DNA from: Kitasatospora cheerisanensis KCTC 2395
Lineage (GTDB): Bacteria; Actinomycetota; Actinomycetes; Streptomycetales; Streptomycetaceae
NCBI RefSeq assembly: GCF_000696185.1
Contig: NZ_KK853997.1
Span: 840,315 to 904,314 of the forward strand
DNA: 64,000 bases
Reading direction: 5' to 3'
This document shows, piece by piece, positions 26,328-37,491 of the stretch. The notes under the pieces are model-generated. The model made no database searches, was not told the origin of the DNA, and saw nothing but the letters and a program-made list of their open reading frames with translations. Within the stretch, counting starts at the first letter, position 1. Each line of letters opens with the position of its first letter. Position numbers and translations under genes: made by a program.

Positions 26328-29300
26328 ATGGCTCGGGCTGGTGACCGGCAGGGCGGGGGCGGGCAGCCGCGGCTGCGGCCGTCGGGGATGTACCGCCGGT
26401 GGCGGGTGGCCGGTGCGGTGTTCGCGGCCGGCGCGCTGGCGGTGTGCGCGTCGGCGGAGTTCGGCGGGCGTCGGGTCCCGTGGCGGCGGTGCTGACCGGG
26501 CTCGCGATCGCCGTGTGGGCGGTGGTGCTGGTCAGGGCGGCCGTGCGGGTGCTGTCGCCCGTCACGGTGGTGGTCCATCCGCGCTTCCTCGAACTGAGCG
26601 GCGGGATGCGGAAGGTCCGGCTGCCGTGGGAGCAGGTCGAGGGCCTGTGCCTGCTGCCGGTCCGCGGGTTCGCCGCGTCGTACGAATCGCCGCACTGGCG
26701 CGGCTCGTTGCTGGTGCGCACGGCGGAGGGCAGCCCGGCGGCGCTGACGGAGCGCGGACCGCTGCGCTGGTCGGCGCCGTGGCAGGGCGTGCTGGTCGAC
26801 CTGGCCCCGCTGGCGGTGCCGAAGGAGCGGCTCGACGAGCTGTTCACGCCGCCGGCGTCGGACCGGTGGTGCGGGACGACCCGGCTGCCGGCCGGGCCCG
26901 GCGCGGCGTCGGTGTTCGCGGCCGGCTCGCTGCTGTCCTTGCCGGGCCGTGCGCTGCTGCGGATGCGGCGGTCGGTGGTGGTGCTGGGCACGGTCGTCTC
27001 GTTCGTCGCGTTGCGGGTGTCCGCGCCGGAGGCGTCGTTCGCGCCGGCGCTGCCGGTCGCGATCGCGATGTTCGTGCTGCTCTTCTCGGGGACGGGGTGG
27101 CTGCTGCTGCGGCTGTCTCGGCACTGCGAACTGCGGGTGGAGACCCGGGGCGTGGTGGTGGCCGTCGCGGGCCGGGAGCGGACCGTGCCGTGGGCCGAGG
27201 TCGTCTCGCTGGAGGCGGTGCAGCGCACGGTGTCGCCGAACGGACAGCGCCACCTGGCGACGTCGGTGCTGGCCCGGCTCGGCCCGGAGGCGAGCCTCCC
27301 CGCGCCGCTGCCGCACTGGCCGTTCCGGGCGGACGGCCGGACCGTGGAGCTGCTGCCGGTGCACTCGCCCGGGTACGGGCACCTGCACGGACTGACCGTC
27401 TTCCCGGCGCAGTTGACGGACGCGCTGACGCCGTACGGCGCGAACCTGCTGTCCGCCGGCACCCAGCGGGCCGGGTCCGCCGCCGGCGAGGCCGTCACCC
27501 TCCGGGTCGGGCCGAGCCGCCGGTCCGCCCACCGGACGCTGGCGTCGGCGCTGCACGCCGCGCCGCCGGACCGGCCGTTGCGGCTGCTGATCGAGCCGGG
27601 CCGGTACCGGGAGGCGGGGCCGCTGGTGCTGTCCGGCACCGTCGAGCTGGCCCGGGCGGAGGGCGAGGGCCGGGTGGTGATCGAGGCCCCGGAGCAGTCC
27701 GCCGTCCAGTGCGAGGGCCACGTCACCTTCGACTCGCTGACGCTGGAGGGCCGCGGCGCCGACGTGCTGGTCGCCACCGGCCGGCTCGAACTGCGGGAGT
27801 GCCGGATCGAGGCGTCCGGCGAGTACGCGCTGCGCGCCGCCCAGGGCGCCGAGGTGCTGCTGCGGGACTGCGAGGTCCTCGCGGGCCGGACCGAACTCGT
27901 CGGCGCGACGGGCCTGTTGACGCGCACCCGGTTCGTCTCGTGCCGGGACCACGCGCTGGTGGTGAAGGAGCGTTCGCAGGTCGAGCTCACCGACTGCGCG
28001 GTGACGGACAGTCGGGGCCGCGGCATCGACCTGACGCGTTCGACGGCGGAGATCCGCGGCTGCGAGTTCCGCGGCACCGGCGACACCGCCGTCGCCGTGG
28101 GCGACCACGCGGAGGTGCAGATCGTGGGGTGCCGGATCGACGAGGTCCACGCAACCGGCCTGGCCTTCGACCGGCAGTCGCGGGGCACCGTCCAGGACAC
28201 CACCGTCAATGGCGCCGCCACGGGCCTGTACGTGGCGCGGGGCGCCGATCCGCGGGTCCGGGACTGCCTGTTCGCGCACTGCCGGGCCAGCGGCGTGGTC
28301 GTCGAGGACCAGGGGCGCGGGCGGCTGGAGAAGTGCCGGGTGGAGAACGCCGGCCAGAGCGGCATCAGCGTCGCCTCCGGCGGCATCCCCGCGGTGCACG
28401 ACTGCGCGGTGGCGTTCGGCGTCACGGGCGTGACCGTGCACAAGGCGCGCGGCGACTTCACCCGGCTGCGGGTGCACGACCAGTCCGCGAGCGCCGTCGC
28501 GGTCCAGGAGGGCTCGGTGGTGGAGCTGACCGAACTGCGCCTGGAGCGCTGCAAGGACGGGGTGTTCGGGCACGGCACCGGAGTGACGCTCCGGCTGGTG
28601 GGCGCGGTCGTCACGGACGTCTCCGCCTCCGGGCTGGTGCTTCAGGACGCCGCCCGCGCCACCGCCGAGCACGTCACCGTCGAGCGGGCCGGCCTGTTCG
28701 GCCTCAACTGCCGTGACAGCAGCCGGCTGACGGCCCGGGACTGCACGGTGACCAAGCCGGGCGAGGCCGGGCTGCTGGTGCTCAGCACCAGCGCGGTGGA
28801 GATCACCGGCCTGGAGGTGTCCGGCAGCCGGCAGCACGGCGTCTGGGCGCGCAACACCGGTCAGCTGTCCCTCAGGGGGGTCCGGGTGCACGGCGCCGGC
28901 GGCGACGGCATCCGGCTGGAGGACGACGTGTACGGCACCCTGACGGACTGTGAGGTGACGGGCTGCGGGGGCGAGGCGGTGGTGCCGAACGAGCGGATGG
29001 TGCTGGACGACATCCGCACCGGCACCACCGCGGACGACCTGCTGCGGTCGGGGGCGGGGCCGATGGCCGAGCTGGAGAGCATGATCGGGCTCGCCGAGGC
29101 GAAACGGCAGGTCGCGGGCCAGGTCGACCTGCTCCGGCTGGCCCGCTGGCGCTCCGACGAGGACCTTCCGCCGCCGCCGCGGGCGCACCACCTGGTGTTC
29201 TCCGGCCCGCCGGGCACCGGGAAGACCACCGTGGCCCGGCTGTACGGGCAGATCCTGGCGGGGCTCGGCGCCCTGAAGAAGGGTCACCTGGTGGAGGTGG

Positions 29301-29866
29301 CGCGCGGCGACCTGGTCGGCGAGTACCTCGGGCACACCGCGCAGCGGACCCGCCAGGCCTTCGACCGGGCGTCCGGCGGTGTGCTGTTCATCGACGAGGC
29401 GTACAGCCTGGCGCGGCGGTTCGGCTCGAACAGCGACTTCGGGCAGGAGGCGATCGACGTCCTCACCAAGCTGATGGAGGACCACCGGGAGGACGTGGTG
29501 GTGATCGCGGCGGGCTACACCGAGGAGATGCGGGCCTTCCTGGACTCCAACCCCGGCCTGCGCTCCCGGTTCTCCCGCATCCTGGAGTTCGACCCGTACG
29601 ACCCGGCCGAACTCACCGAGATCGTCGCGCGGGAGGCCGAGCGGCACGTGTACCGCCTCGCGCCGGACGTCGCCGACCGGCTCACCGAGCGCTTCACCCG
29701 CCGCGAGTTGCGCGGCGACCCCGCCAACGCCCGTGACGCGCGGACCCTGTTGGAGGAGATGGTGGAGCGGCAGGCGTCCCGGCTGGCGGCCGGCGGCACG
29801 CCGAGCCGGGAGGACCTGGTGCTGCTGCTGGTGGAGGACATTCCCGAGGAGGACAGCTGGCTGTGA
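26328..29866 (+). CDS. Membrane PH-like / right-handed beta-helix / AAA+ ATPase fusion (N-terminal frameshift)
   Basis: About 1179 residues when a -1 shift at the G3 run 26466-26468 is healed; it joins MYRRWRVAGAVFAAGALAVCASAEFGG to ASGPVAAVLTGLAIAVWAVV. Two units of a membrane-helix pair plus a bacterial-PH-like strand set (VHPRFLELSGGMRKVRLPWEQVEGL; ELRVETRGVVVAVAGRERTVPWAEVVSLE) anchor it. Residues about 425-890 are a parallel beta-helix with short repeats (ECRIEAS, DCAVTDS, GCEFRGTGDTAVAV). Residues about 915-1178 are a CbbX/SpoVK-type AAA+ domain: GPPGTGKT, VLFIDEAYSL, VIAAGYTEEM, LRSRFSRIL. Start ATG 26328 follows a G7 run. It overlaps the CHAT gene by 4 bases. Confidence 0.85.
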
Positions 29867-32800
29867 ACGAGGACGAGGCGTTCGACCTGCTCGCCGCCCG
29901 CCTCGCCGCGGTGGAGACCGACGAGGCGGCCGTCGCCTGGTTCGGCACCGCCGAGGCGTTCGCCGCGACGGCCGTCCTCCGGGCCGGCGGCGTGCCGCCC
30001 GCCGCGGAGCTTCCGTTCGAGGTCGCCCTCGTGCTCGGCTGGAGCGACCTGTACGGGTACGCGGCCGGCGGCGACAGCGACCCGTCGCTGCTCGGCGAGG
30101 GGCTGCTCTGCCTGCTCCTGGTCCGGCGGCACGCACCGGAGCGGATCCCGCCCGTGTTCGCCCCCGCCCTCGCCGTGGCCGCCGGCGAGCCGGTGGGCGC
30201 CGACGGGCCGGGCGTCGAACTGGCGAACACCGTCGCGCTGTCCGTGCTGGTCGCCTACCTGCGCTGGCAGCACCCCGGCGCGCCCGCCGTCGCGGCCGCG
30301 CTGCTGCGCCGGGCCGCCGACGACTGCCCGGCGGACGACCCGATGCGGGGCACGGTGCTGTCCTCCCTCGGCCTCGCGCTGGTCGACGACTGGTTCGACC
30401 GCGGCGCGCACCCGTCGCTCGCCGAGGCCGTGCGGGCCGGCCGCGCCGCCGTGGCCGCCGCCCCGGACGAACCGGGCGAACAGGCCCGCCGGCACGGCAA
30501 CCTGGCCTTGGCGCTGCGCGTCCGGGCCGCCGCCGGGCCGGGCGACGGGCTCCTCGCGGAGGCCGTCGCCGAGGCCCGCACCGCGATCGGCCGCTGCCCG
30601 CCCGACGACCCCCGCGTGGCGACGTACCGGGCCGAACTCGGCGCCTGCCTGGCCCAGGCCGCCCTGTTCGAGGACGACCACGCCGTGCTGCCGGAGGCGG
30701 CCGCGGTGCTCCGCGCGGCGGTCCGCGCCGCCGACCGCGGCCTCCCCGGGCTCACCGACCGGCTCTCGAACCTCGGCATGGTGCTGATCGCCCGGGCCGC
30801 CGTCGAGGACGAACCCGGCCTCCGGGCCGAGGGGATCGCGTTCTGCCGGCAGGCCGTCGACGCGGCCGGCAGCACGGGTCTGCGGCTGAGGTACCTGTGC
30901 AACCTGGGCTTCGCCCTGCTCAGGTTCGGCACCGGCGACGACGCCGACGCCCTCGCCGCGGCCCTGCAGGCCGCCGAACTCGCCCCCGCCGGCAGCCCGC
31001 AGGTCGCCGCCGAAGCCCTGACACTGGCGTCCGTCGCCCTGACCAGGCGTCACCTGGCCGGCGGGCGGCCGGAAGACCTCGCGGCGGCCGTCGCCCGCGG
31101 CGCCGAGGGGCTCGACACCACCCCGCCGGAGTTCCCGGCGCTCCGCGTGGAACGGGGCTCGGCGCTCGCCGAACTGCTGTTGCTGCGGGCCGAGTCCGCC
31201 GGAGCCGACGACCCGTCGGCCGAGCCGGTCGCGCTGCTGCGCCGCCTCGTCGAGGAGCTGCCGGAGCCGTCGGCCGACCGGGCGACGGCGCTGCGCAACC
31301 TGGCCGACCACCTGCTCAGGTCCGCGGTGGACCACGGCCGCAGCGACCGGGCGGCCGGGGCGGCGGACCGCTACCGGGAGTGCCTCGCGCTGCCCTCCCC
31401 CGGCCCGCGCGTCGAGGCGGACGTGCGCTTCAAGCTGGGCACGGCCCTGCTGCTGGCCGCCCCGGACGACGAAGCCGCCTGGCGGCAGGCCGTCGCGGCG
31501 ATGGACCGGGCGGTCGCCCTGCTCCCCGAGGGCGACCCGCAGCGGCTCGACCTCCAGTACCGGCTCGGCTGCCACTGGGTGGGGCACGCCATCGACACCC
31601 GCGACCTGGCCGCCTACCGGAAGGGGCTGGCCGGGCTGAGCGCCGTGGTGACCGCCGACGGGCCCTGCCCGGCCTCCGAGCGGGCCGAGCACCTCGCCCA
31701 ACTCGGCACCGCCCTGCTGGGGTTCGCCACCCAGGGCGGCGGCGAGGAGCACGCCGGCCGGGCCGTCGAGCACCTCGAACAGGCCCTGGCGATGGCCCCC
31801 GCCGAGGGCGGCCAACGGCTGAACACCGTCCACCGGCTCGCCGACGCGCTCCACTCCTCCGCCTCGCTGCGCTCCGACACCGCCGCCCTCGACCGGGCCT
31901 TCGACCTGCTGACCGAGGCCCTCGCCGAGCCCGGCGGGTACCCCGAGGACCGGATCGACTGCCTGGTCGCGCTCGGCGGCAACCTGCGCCTGCGCTTCCA
32001 CTTCACCGGCGACCCGGCCCACCTGGAACGGTCCGTCGCCCGGCTCCGCGAGGCCGTCGCCCTGGCCGCGCCGGCCCCGCACCCCCGGGCGCTCGTCGGG
32101 CTCTCCTCCTCCCTCTGCGACCTGTACGGCTTCCGGCACGACACGGCGCTGCGCACCGAGGCCATGGACAGCGGCCGGGCCGCCCTGGCCCTGCTGCCCG
32201 AGCACGACCCGGACACCGCCTCCGTCCGGGCCGCGCTCGGCGACCTCGAATGGTCGCTGGCCGTCGAGGCCGGCTCCGAGGAGCTGATGGACGCCGCGCT
32301 CGACACCCTGAGAGCCGCTCTCGCCGCCGCGCCGGAGGGCCACGCCGACCGGCCCACGGTGCTCACCCACCTCGGCACCGCCTACCTCCACCGGGCGAGC
32401 CGGACCGGCGACCGCAGTTGGGAGATCCAGGCCGTGACCGCGTTCCGGGCCGCGCTGGAGAGCTGCGGCCCGACCGCGGCCCAGCGCCCGATGCTGCTGA
32501 ACAACCTCGGCCTGGCCCTGTTCGTGCTGGCCGGGACCACCGGCGAGGACGCGCTGCACGAGCAGGCGATCGGCCTGCTGAGCGAGGCGGCCGCGCTGCG
32601 CGGCGGCATGGCGGCGGCCCGCGAACGGGCCGCGCTGAACCTGACGCTGATGCAGTATCAGCAGGCCCGCGCGGCCGAGGACGTCCGGGCCTCGACCGCG
32701 GCCTGCCGGCGGTTCGAGGACCTGGTGCTGGAGCTCGGCTCCCCGCACCCGCTGCGGACCACCGCCCTGACCCGCCTCGCCATCGCCGGCCTGGGCACCG

Positions 32801-34694
32801 CCGACCTGCTGCCCGAGCGCACCGCCCGGACGGCGCTGCGCCGGGCCGTCGCGGCCGCCCGGGAGGCCCTCGCCGACGACACCCAGGACGCGGACCCGAT
32901 GCATCCGACGGCCCGCCGGGTGCTGGCGGTGGCCCAGCTGCGCCGGGCCCGGCTCGGCGAGCAGGTCGACCTGGCGGAGGCGCTCCGGCTGAGCCGGCAC
33001 AACGCCGAGGACCCGACCCTTCCGCCGCACACCCGCCTGGAGGCGGCCCGGCTGTGGGGCACCATCGCCGCGCACGCGGACCGGGCCGCGGAGGCGCTGA
33101 AGGGCTTCGCGCGGGCGGTCGAGCTGCTGCCGCAGGTGGCGCCCCGCCACCTCACCCGGCTCGACCAGGAGGACCGGCTCAGTTCCGGCCGCGGGCTGGC
33201 GAGTTCGGCGGCGGCGTTCGCGATCCGGGCCGGCGACCCCGAGCGGGCGCTCGCGCTGCTCGAACAGGGCCGGGGCGTGCTGCTGGCGCAGGGGCTGGAG
33301 AACCACGGCGACCTGTCCCGGCTGCGTGCCCTCGACCCGGCGCGCGCCGCGGAGTTCGAGCGGATCCGGGACCGGCTGAGTCGCGAACACCCGCTCGCGC
33401 GGCAGTTCGCGGGCACGGAACTGCCCGACGCGTTCTTCGTCCGCAGCTCCGGCGACCCGTCCGGAGCGGCGGCCGCGCTGCGCGAGACCGAGGAGCTCCA
33501 CGCGCTGTCCCGCCGCTGGGACCGGCTGCTGGACGAGATCCGGGCGCTGCCCGAACTGGAGGACTTCCTGCGCCCGCCGTCCACCCGCCGGCTGCTGTCG
33601 GCCGCGGAGCGCGGCCCCGTGGTGGTGGTCAACGTCAGCGACTACGGCTCGCACGCGCTGATCCTGGCCGCCCCGCCCGGCGGCGCGCCGCACATCGACG
33701 TGCTGCCGCTGCCCGACCTCACCCCGAACGAACTCGCCTACGCCGTCACGGTGTTCGGCGAGCACGGCATCGACCTGGCGTACGGCGACCAGGGCGTGGC
33801 ACAGGCCCGGAGGACGATGCGCGCGCTCGGCCTCGTCCTGGAGTGGCTGTGGAACAGCGTGACCGGGCCCGTGCTGGACCGGCTGCGGCTGCGCGGCACG
33901 CCGCTGGACGGGGAGGATTGGCCGCGCCTGTGGTGGTGCCCCACCGGCCGGCTCGCGTCGCTGCCGCTGCACGCGGCGGGCAAGGGCCAGGACTTTCCCG
34001 GCACTTGGGTGATGGACCGGGTGGTCTCCTCGTACACGCCGACGGTGCGGTCGCTGCTGCGCGCCCGCCGCCGGAGCACCGCCCCGGGTCGCCGCGACCG
34101 GCGCCCGCCCCGCTGGTGGTCTCGCTCGCCCGGACGCCCGGCGGCCCGCCGCTGCCCGGCGCCGGCCCCGAGGCCGACGCGGTGGCCGAACTGTTCCCCG
34201 GCGGGCTGCGGCTGGACGGCGAGCGGGCGCGGGTGGCGGAGGTGCTCCGGGCGCTGGAGCGGCACTCCTGGGCGCACTTCAGCTGTCACGGCGTCAGCGA
34301 CCCGAGCAGCCCCTCGAACAGCGGGCTGATCCTGCACGACGGCCGGCTCAGCGCCTTCGACCTGTCCGCGCGCCGCCCGGTGGACGCCGAACTCGCCTTC
34401 CTGTCGGCCTGTTCGACCTCCCGGGGCGGCGTCGACCTGCCGGACGAGGCGGTGCACCTGGCGCCGTCGTTCCAGCTGGCCGGGTTCACCCACGTCATCG
34501 GCACGCTGTGGACGGTGTCCGACCGGATCGCCCGCCGACTCACCGAGGGCTTCTACGCCGCGCTGCGCGAGGACGCCGACCTGGGCCGGCCGTTCGATCC
34601 GGCGCTGGCCCTGCACCACCCCGTCCGGGAGCTGCGCGAGGAGTTGCTGCCCGCGCCGCACCTGTGGGCGGCGCACGTCCACATCGGGCCGTGA
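29863..34694 (+). CDS. TPR-repeat CHAT-domain (caspase-like) protein (frameshifted)
   Basis: GTG 29863 overlaps the AAA+ gene's stop (GTGA). About 1610 residues once a -1 shift at the C4 run 34082-34085 is healed. Residues about 80-1220 are a long array of TPR-like helices (DNLGLALFVLAG, FKLGTALLLAA-type repeats with ~45-residue spacing). The last ~350 residues are a CHAT domain: VVVVNVSDYGSHALIL, ending with the catalytic His in FSCHG (about residue 1476) and catalytic Cys in LSACST (about 1517), then GFTHVIGTLWTVSD. Both catalytic residues are present, so proteolytic activity is plausible. TPRs would bind a partner, perhaps the AAA+ protein. No signal peptide. Confidence 0.85.
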
Positions 34695-34706
34695 GCCGAC
34701 GCTCCG

Positions 34707-34922
34707 TCAGGGAGTTTCGCCCGCACCGTCGTTCTCCGGCGGGACGGCCTGCTCGGACTCGGCCGGCGAGGTGCCCGAGGAGCCCTCCGGGCCGGTGTCG
34801 GGCTCGGCCGCGCCGCCGGAGATCCGGAAGATCCGCCGGTCGCGGTTCTCCTCGACCACGCTCTCCACCGACCGGCCGTCACGCCTGCGCCGGCGCGGTC
34901 CCTTCGTCCCGTCCGCTGCCAT
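34707..34922 (-). CDS. Small charged protein downstream of and overlapping the DUF6338 gene
   Basis: 71 residues; ATG 34922. The first half is strongly basic (GTKGPRRRRRDGRSVESVVEENRDRRIFRIS), the second acidic and Ser/Pro/Gly-rich. It overlaps the 3' end of the DUF6338 gene by 44 bases on the same strand, which suggests translational coupling. It converges on the CHAT gene with 12 bases between stops. No family recognised. Confidence 0.6.
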   Translation of the reverse strand: MAADGTKGPRRRRRDGRSVESVVEENRDRRIFRISGGAAEPDTGPEGSSGTSPAESEQAVPPENDGAGETP

Positions 34923-35583
34923 CGCCCTGCTCCCTCCGTGCTTCCGGTACCGCTGCCCGCGCCGGCTCCGGCGGCGCCACCAGCTCCAGCACCTCGATCT
35001 CACTGCCCTTGACGTACACCCCGGCGGTGCCCGCGACGCGGCCGAGGAAGGTCCCGTCGCCGCTCAGCCGCCACTGCGACTCCAGGTAGACGTCCTGCGG
35101 CTGCGGGAAGGCGGAGACCGCCGACCGCGGGCCGAGCCAACCGCCCACCCAGCGGCCGCCCTTGAGCCGGATCCGGACGAAGCAGGGCTCCCGGTCGGCG
35201 AACAGGAAGTCCCAGGCCGTCGGCGTCGGCTCGTAGTGCGCCCGCTCGCGGCGCCGGTGCAGCGCCGACGCGGCCCAGGCCGCGGCCGACGGCACCAGCA
35301 CGACCAGCAGCAGCACCGCGAGCCCCGCCTGCCGGGGGTGCCGCAGCACCCCGGCCAGCGGGCCGCCGTCGCCGGTCAGCAGCCGGGCCAGCCAGGGGCC
35401 GGCCGCGACGGCGTACAGGGCGTCCAGCAGGCCGCTGATCGCGACGGACCGCAGGAACCGGTTCTGCGGCTCCTGTTCGGAGGCGTGCGGCCCGCGCAGG
35501 CGGTCGGCGACGGCCTGGTAGAAGATACCGGGCAGCACCATGGCCACCAGGACGGCCAGTTGCTGGACCGTGCTCGGAAGCAC
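34879..35583 (-). CDS. DUF6338 family membrane protein
   Basis: About 234 residues from GTG 35583, 7 bases after GGAGG; GTG 35589 is possible. Three membrane helices (TVQQLAVLVAMVLPGIFYQAVADRL; LDALYAVAAGPWLARLL; AGLAVLLLVVLVPSAAAWAASAL) then a soluble domain with AWDFLFADREPCFVRIRLKGGRWVGGWLG and EIEVLEL, the DUF6338 signature. Function unknown; family members are common in actinobacteria. It precedes the 71-residue gene in an operon. Confidence 0.8.
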   Translation of the reverse strand: MLPSTVQQLAVLVAMVLPGIFYQAVADRLRGPHASEQEPQNRFLRSVAISGLLDALYAVAAGPWLARLLTGDGGPLAGVLRHPRQAGLAVLLLVVLVPSAAAWAASALHRRRERAHYEPTPTAWDFLFADREPCFVRIRLKGGRWVGGWLGPRSAVSAFPQPQDVYLESQWRLSGDGTFLGRVAGTAGVYVKGSEIEVLELVAPPEPARAAVPEARREQGDGSGRDEGTAPAQA

Positions 35584-35683
35584 CGCCACCCCTCCCCCGG
35601 GCCCGGACCGGCCGCGTCCCTCGCGGCCCCGGCGCGCAGCCTCACCCTAATCGAGCCCGCCGCCCGCCCGGGGCGGTTCCGCC

Positions 35684-35710
35684 GAGTTGACGCACCGTCG
35701 GCGTCAACTC
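35684..35710 (-). terminator. Hairpin terminator at the end of the WYL gene
   Basis: GAGTTGACGC (35684-35693) and GCGTCAACTC (35701-35710) form a perfect 10-bp stem with a 7-base loop. The stop codon of the WYL gene (35704-35706) lies inside the hairpin. Confidence 0.75.
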
Positions 35711-36672
35711 GCCGCGGGCTCAGCCTCGTTCTCGGCGAGCAGCTGCCGGGTGCGGCGCACCAGCGCGTGCCGCACCTCGTCCGGGGCCAGCACCGTCAGC
35801 GGGGTCGCCAGGCCGAGCAGGTAGCCCGCCAGGCCGTCCGCGTCCGGGCCGCCGACCTCGGCGAGGGTGGCGTCCGGGCCGTCCGGGCGGAGGGTGCCGA
35901 CGCTCGGCGGGACCAGGCGCAGCGCCCGGTCCATCGGCAGCGGGAGCCGGAAGGTCACGTGGACCGCGTAGTCGGCGCAGGCCAGCGCGTGCGAGACCAG
36001 CAGCGCCGGGTCGGGCGGGTCGGCCAGGTCGACGGGCCGGCCGGTGGACCGGATCCGGGCGACCCGGTCCGCCCGGAAGGTCCGCCACTGGCCGCGGGCG
36101 ACGTCCCGGGCGACGAAGTACCAGCGGCGTCCGGTGCCGACCAGCCGGTACGGGTCGACGTCGCGGACGGTGGCCCGGCCCGCCCGGTCCCGGTAGGACA
36201 GCCGGCAGCGCTCGCCGCGGCGGCAGGCGGCGGCCAGGTCGAGCAGCATGCCGGGGGCGAGGGGCGGCTCCGCCGGCCTCGGAGTGTGCGCGAGCGCGGC
36301 GTCCAGCTCGCCCATCCGGTTCGCGATCCGCGGCGGCAGCACCTGACGCAGCTTCAGCAGCGCGGACAGTGCGGCCTGATCGTCGCCGAGGACTCCGCTG
36401 AGCGCGGTCTCGCGCAGCCCGACGGCCACCGCGAGCGCCTCCTCGTCGTCCAGGATCAGCGGCGGGAGGTGCGAGCCCGCGCGCAGCCGGTAGCCGCCCC
36501 ACGGGCCGGGGTCCGACTCGACGCCGTAGCCGAGTTCGCGGAGCCTGGCGACGTCCCGCCGCACGGTGCGTTCGGTGACGGCCAGCCGCTCGGCGAGTTC
36601 GCCGCAGGTCCACGACGGGCGGGTGGAGAGCAGGGAGACCAGGCGCAGCAGGCGGGCGGAGGTGCTGATCAC
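35704..36672 (-). CDS. YafY-type WYL-domain transcriptional regulator
   Basis: 322 residues from GTG 36672; CAGACT lies 7 bases upstream (leaderless). HTH_11 domain at 3-60 (ARLLRLVSLLSTRPSWTCGELAERLAVTERTVRRDVARL), WYL domain at about 140-205 (RCRLSYRDRAG, RRWYFVARD, WRTFRADRV) and WCX region to the end. Divergent from a VOC gene across a perfect palindrome, the same arrangement as at 20.2-21.8 kb. Probable autoregulator and controller of that VOC gene. Confidence 0.92.
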   Translation of the reverse strand: MISTSARLLRLVSLLSTRPSWTCGELAERLAVTERTVRRDVARLRELGYGVESDPGPWGGYRLRAGSHLPPLILDDEEALAVAVGLRETALSGVLGDDQAALSALLKLRQVLPPRIANRMGELDAALAHTPRPAEPPLAPGMLLDLAAACRRGERCRLSYRDRAGRATVRDVDPYRLVGTGRRWYFVARDVARGQWRTFRADRVARIRSTGRPVDLADPPDPALLVSHALACADYAVHVTFRLPLPMDRALRLVPPSVGTLRPDGPDATLAEVGGPDADGLAGYLLGLATPLTVLAPDEVRHALVRRTRQLLAENEAEPAAS

Positions 36673-36690
36673 GTCCCGAAGTCTGCCGCA

Positions 36691-36717
36691 CGACCAGGAC
36701 AGAAGATGTCCTGGTCG
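36691..36717. promoter_or_regulatory. Operator: perfect 11-bp inverted repeat between WYL and VOC genes
   Basis: CGACCAGGACA (36691-36701) and TGTCCTGGTCG (36707-36717) are exact inverse copies around GAAGA. It lies between the two leaderless -10 elements (minus-strand CAGACT at 36680-36685 and plus-strand TAGCGT at 36723-36728), covering both -35 regions, so binding would affect both genes. Confidence 0.8.
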
Positions 36718-36735
36718 GGTCGTAGCGTCGGCCGC

Positions 36736-37122
36736 ATGACTTCTGGAACCGCTTCCGTGCCCGCGCTCCGCTACTCGGCCGTCTCCTTCGACTGCCCGGA
36801 CCCGGCCGTGCTGGGCCGCTTCTACGGCGACGCGCTCGGCCTGCCCGTCCTCTACTCCGACGACAACTTCGTCCTGATCGGCCACCAGGGCGCGCCCGCG
36901 CTCGGGTTCAACCGGGTGGCCGACCACCGGCCGCCGAGCTGGCCGGACCAGTCCGGGGCGAAGCAGGCCCACCTGGACTTCGCCGTCGAGAACCTCGACA
37001 CCGCCCAGGCCCACCTGCTCGAACTGGGCGCCGCCCTACCGGAGTTCCAGCCGTCCCCCGACCGCTGGCGGGTCCTGATCGACCCGGCCGGCCACCCCTT
37101 CTGCATCTCCACCCTGGCCTGA
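36736..37122 (+). CDS. VOC (glyoxalase/bleomycin-resistance) family protein
   Basis: 128 residues; ATG 36736 is 7 bases after TAGCGT with no ribosome site (leaderless). VOC pattern: LRYSAVSFDCPDPAVLGRFYGDALGLPVLYSDD, then AHLDFAVENLDTAQAHLLELGA and VLIDPAGHPFCI at the end. Substrate unknown; this subgroup is common beside regulators in actinobacteria. Control by the divergent WYL protein is likely. Confidence 0.9.
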   Translation: MTSGTASVPALRYSAVSFDCPDPAVLGRFYGDALGLPVLYSDDNFVLIGHQGAPALGFNRVADHRPPSWPDQSGAKQAHLDFAVENLDTAQAHLLELGAALPEFQPSPDRWRVLIDPAGHPFCISTLA

Positions 37123-37491
37123 ACCGACCCGCCGGGCCACGACGATGACGCCCCATCGGCCCAGCAGCACACCGAGCGCACCGACAGTCAGGAGGTGGTG
37201 CACCACGCACGCACAGCCCGCCAGGGCAACGGCGCTCATCGCCAACCGGCCGGGGCACCCACCACCCGCCCGGCCGGCGACGGTCCGTGAGCCCAGCAGG
37301 GCGACGAGCGGACTGCGATCAGCCCGCCAGAGCAACGGCGGTCATCGCGAGCCCACCGGGCGCGCCAATGACGGGCCGCCAGCAGGCCGTCGCGCGCACC
37401 GGCGACCCGGCGGCGATACGCCAGGAACCCCACCAAACCCGAAACCCCCCAAGGCAACGACGGCCGTCACCAACCCACCATCGACGGGCCG
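37123..37491 (-). repeat. Decayed tandem copies of the 3' end of the serine hydrolase gene
   Basis: The 39-base segment coding PGRLAMTAVALAG near the end of the hydrolase gene (37562-37600) recurs in degenerate form at 37323-37361 (PGGLAMTAVALAG then a stop) and 37217-37255 (PGRLAMSAVALAGCA). A weaker trace lies near 37440-37470. No intact gene is supported in this 370-base stretch. It looks like repeated duplication of the gene tail followed by decay. Confidence 0.65.

Noticed and set aside
29060..29860. EccA component of a type VII secretion system
   Set aside because: The AAA+ domain is of the same broad clade, but the N-terminus is a membrane/beta-helix module rather than the EccA TPR domain, and no other esx gene is nearby.
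29515..33972. A 1485-codon open frame on the minus strand
   Set aside because: Antisense shadow of the AAA+ and CHAT genes; Arg/Gly/Gln-rich with no recognisable domain.
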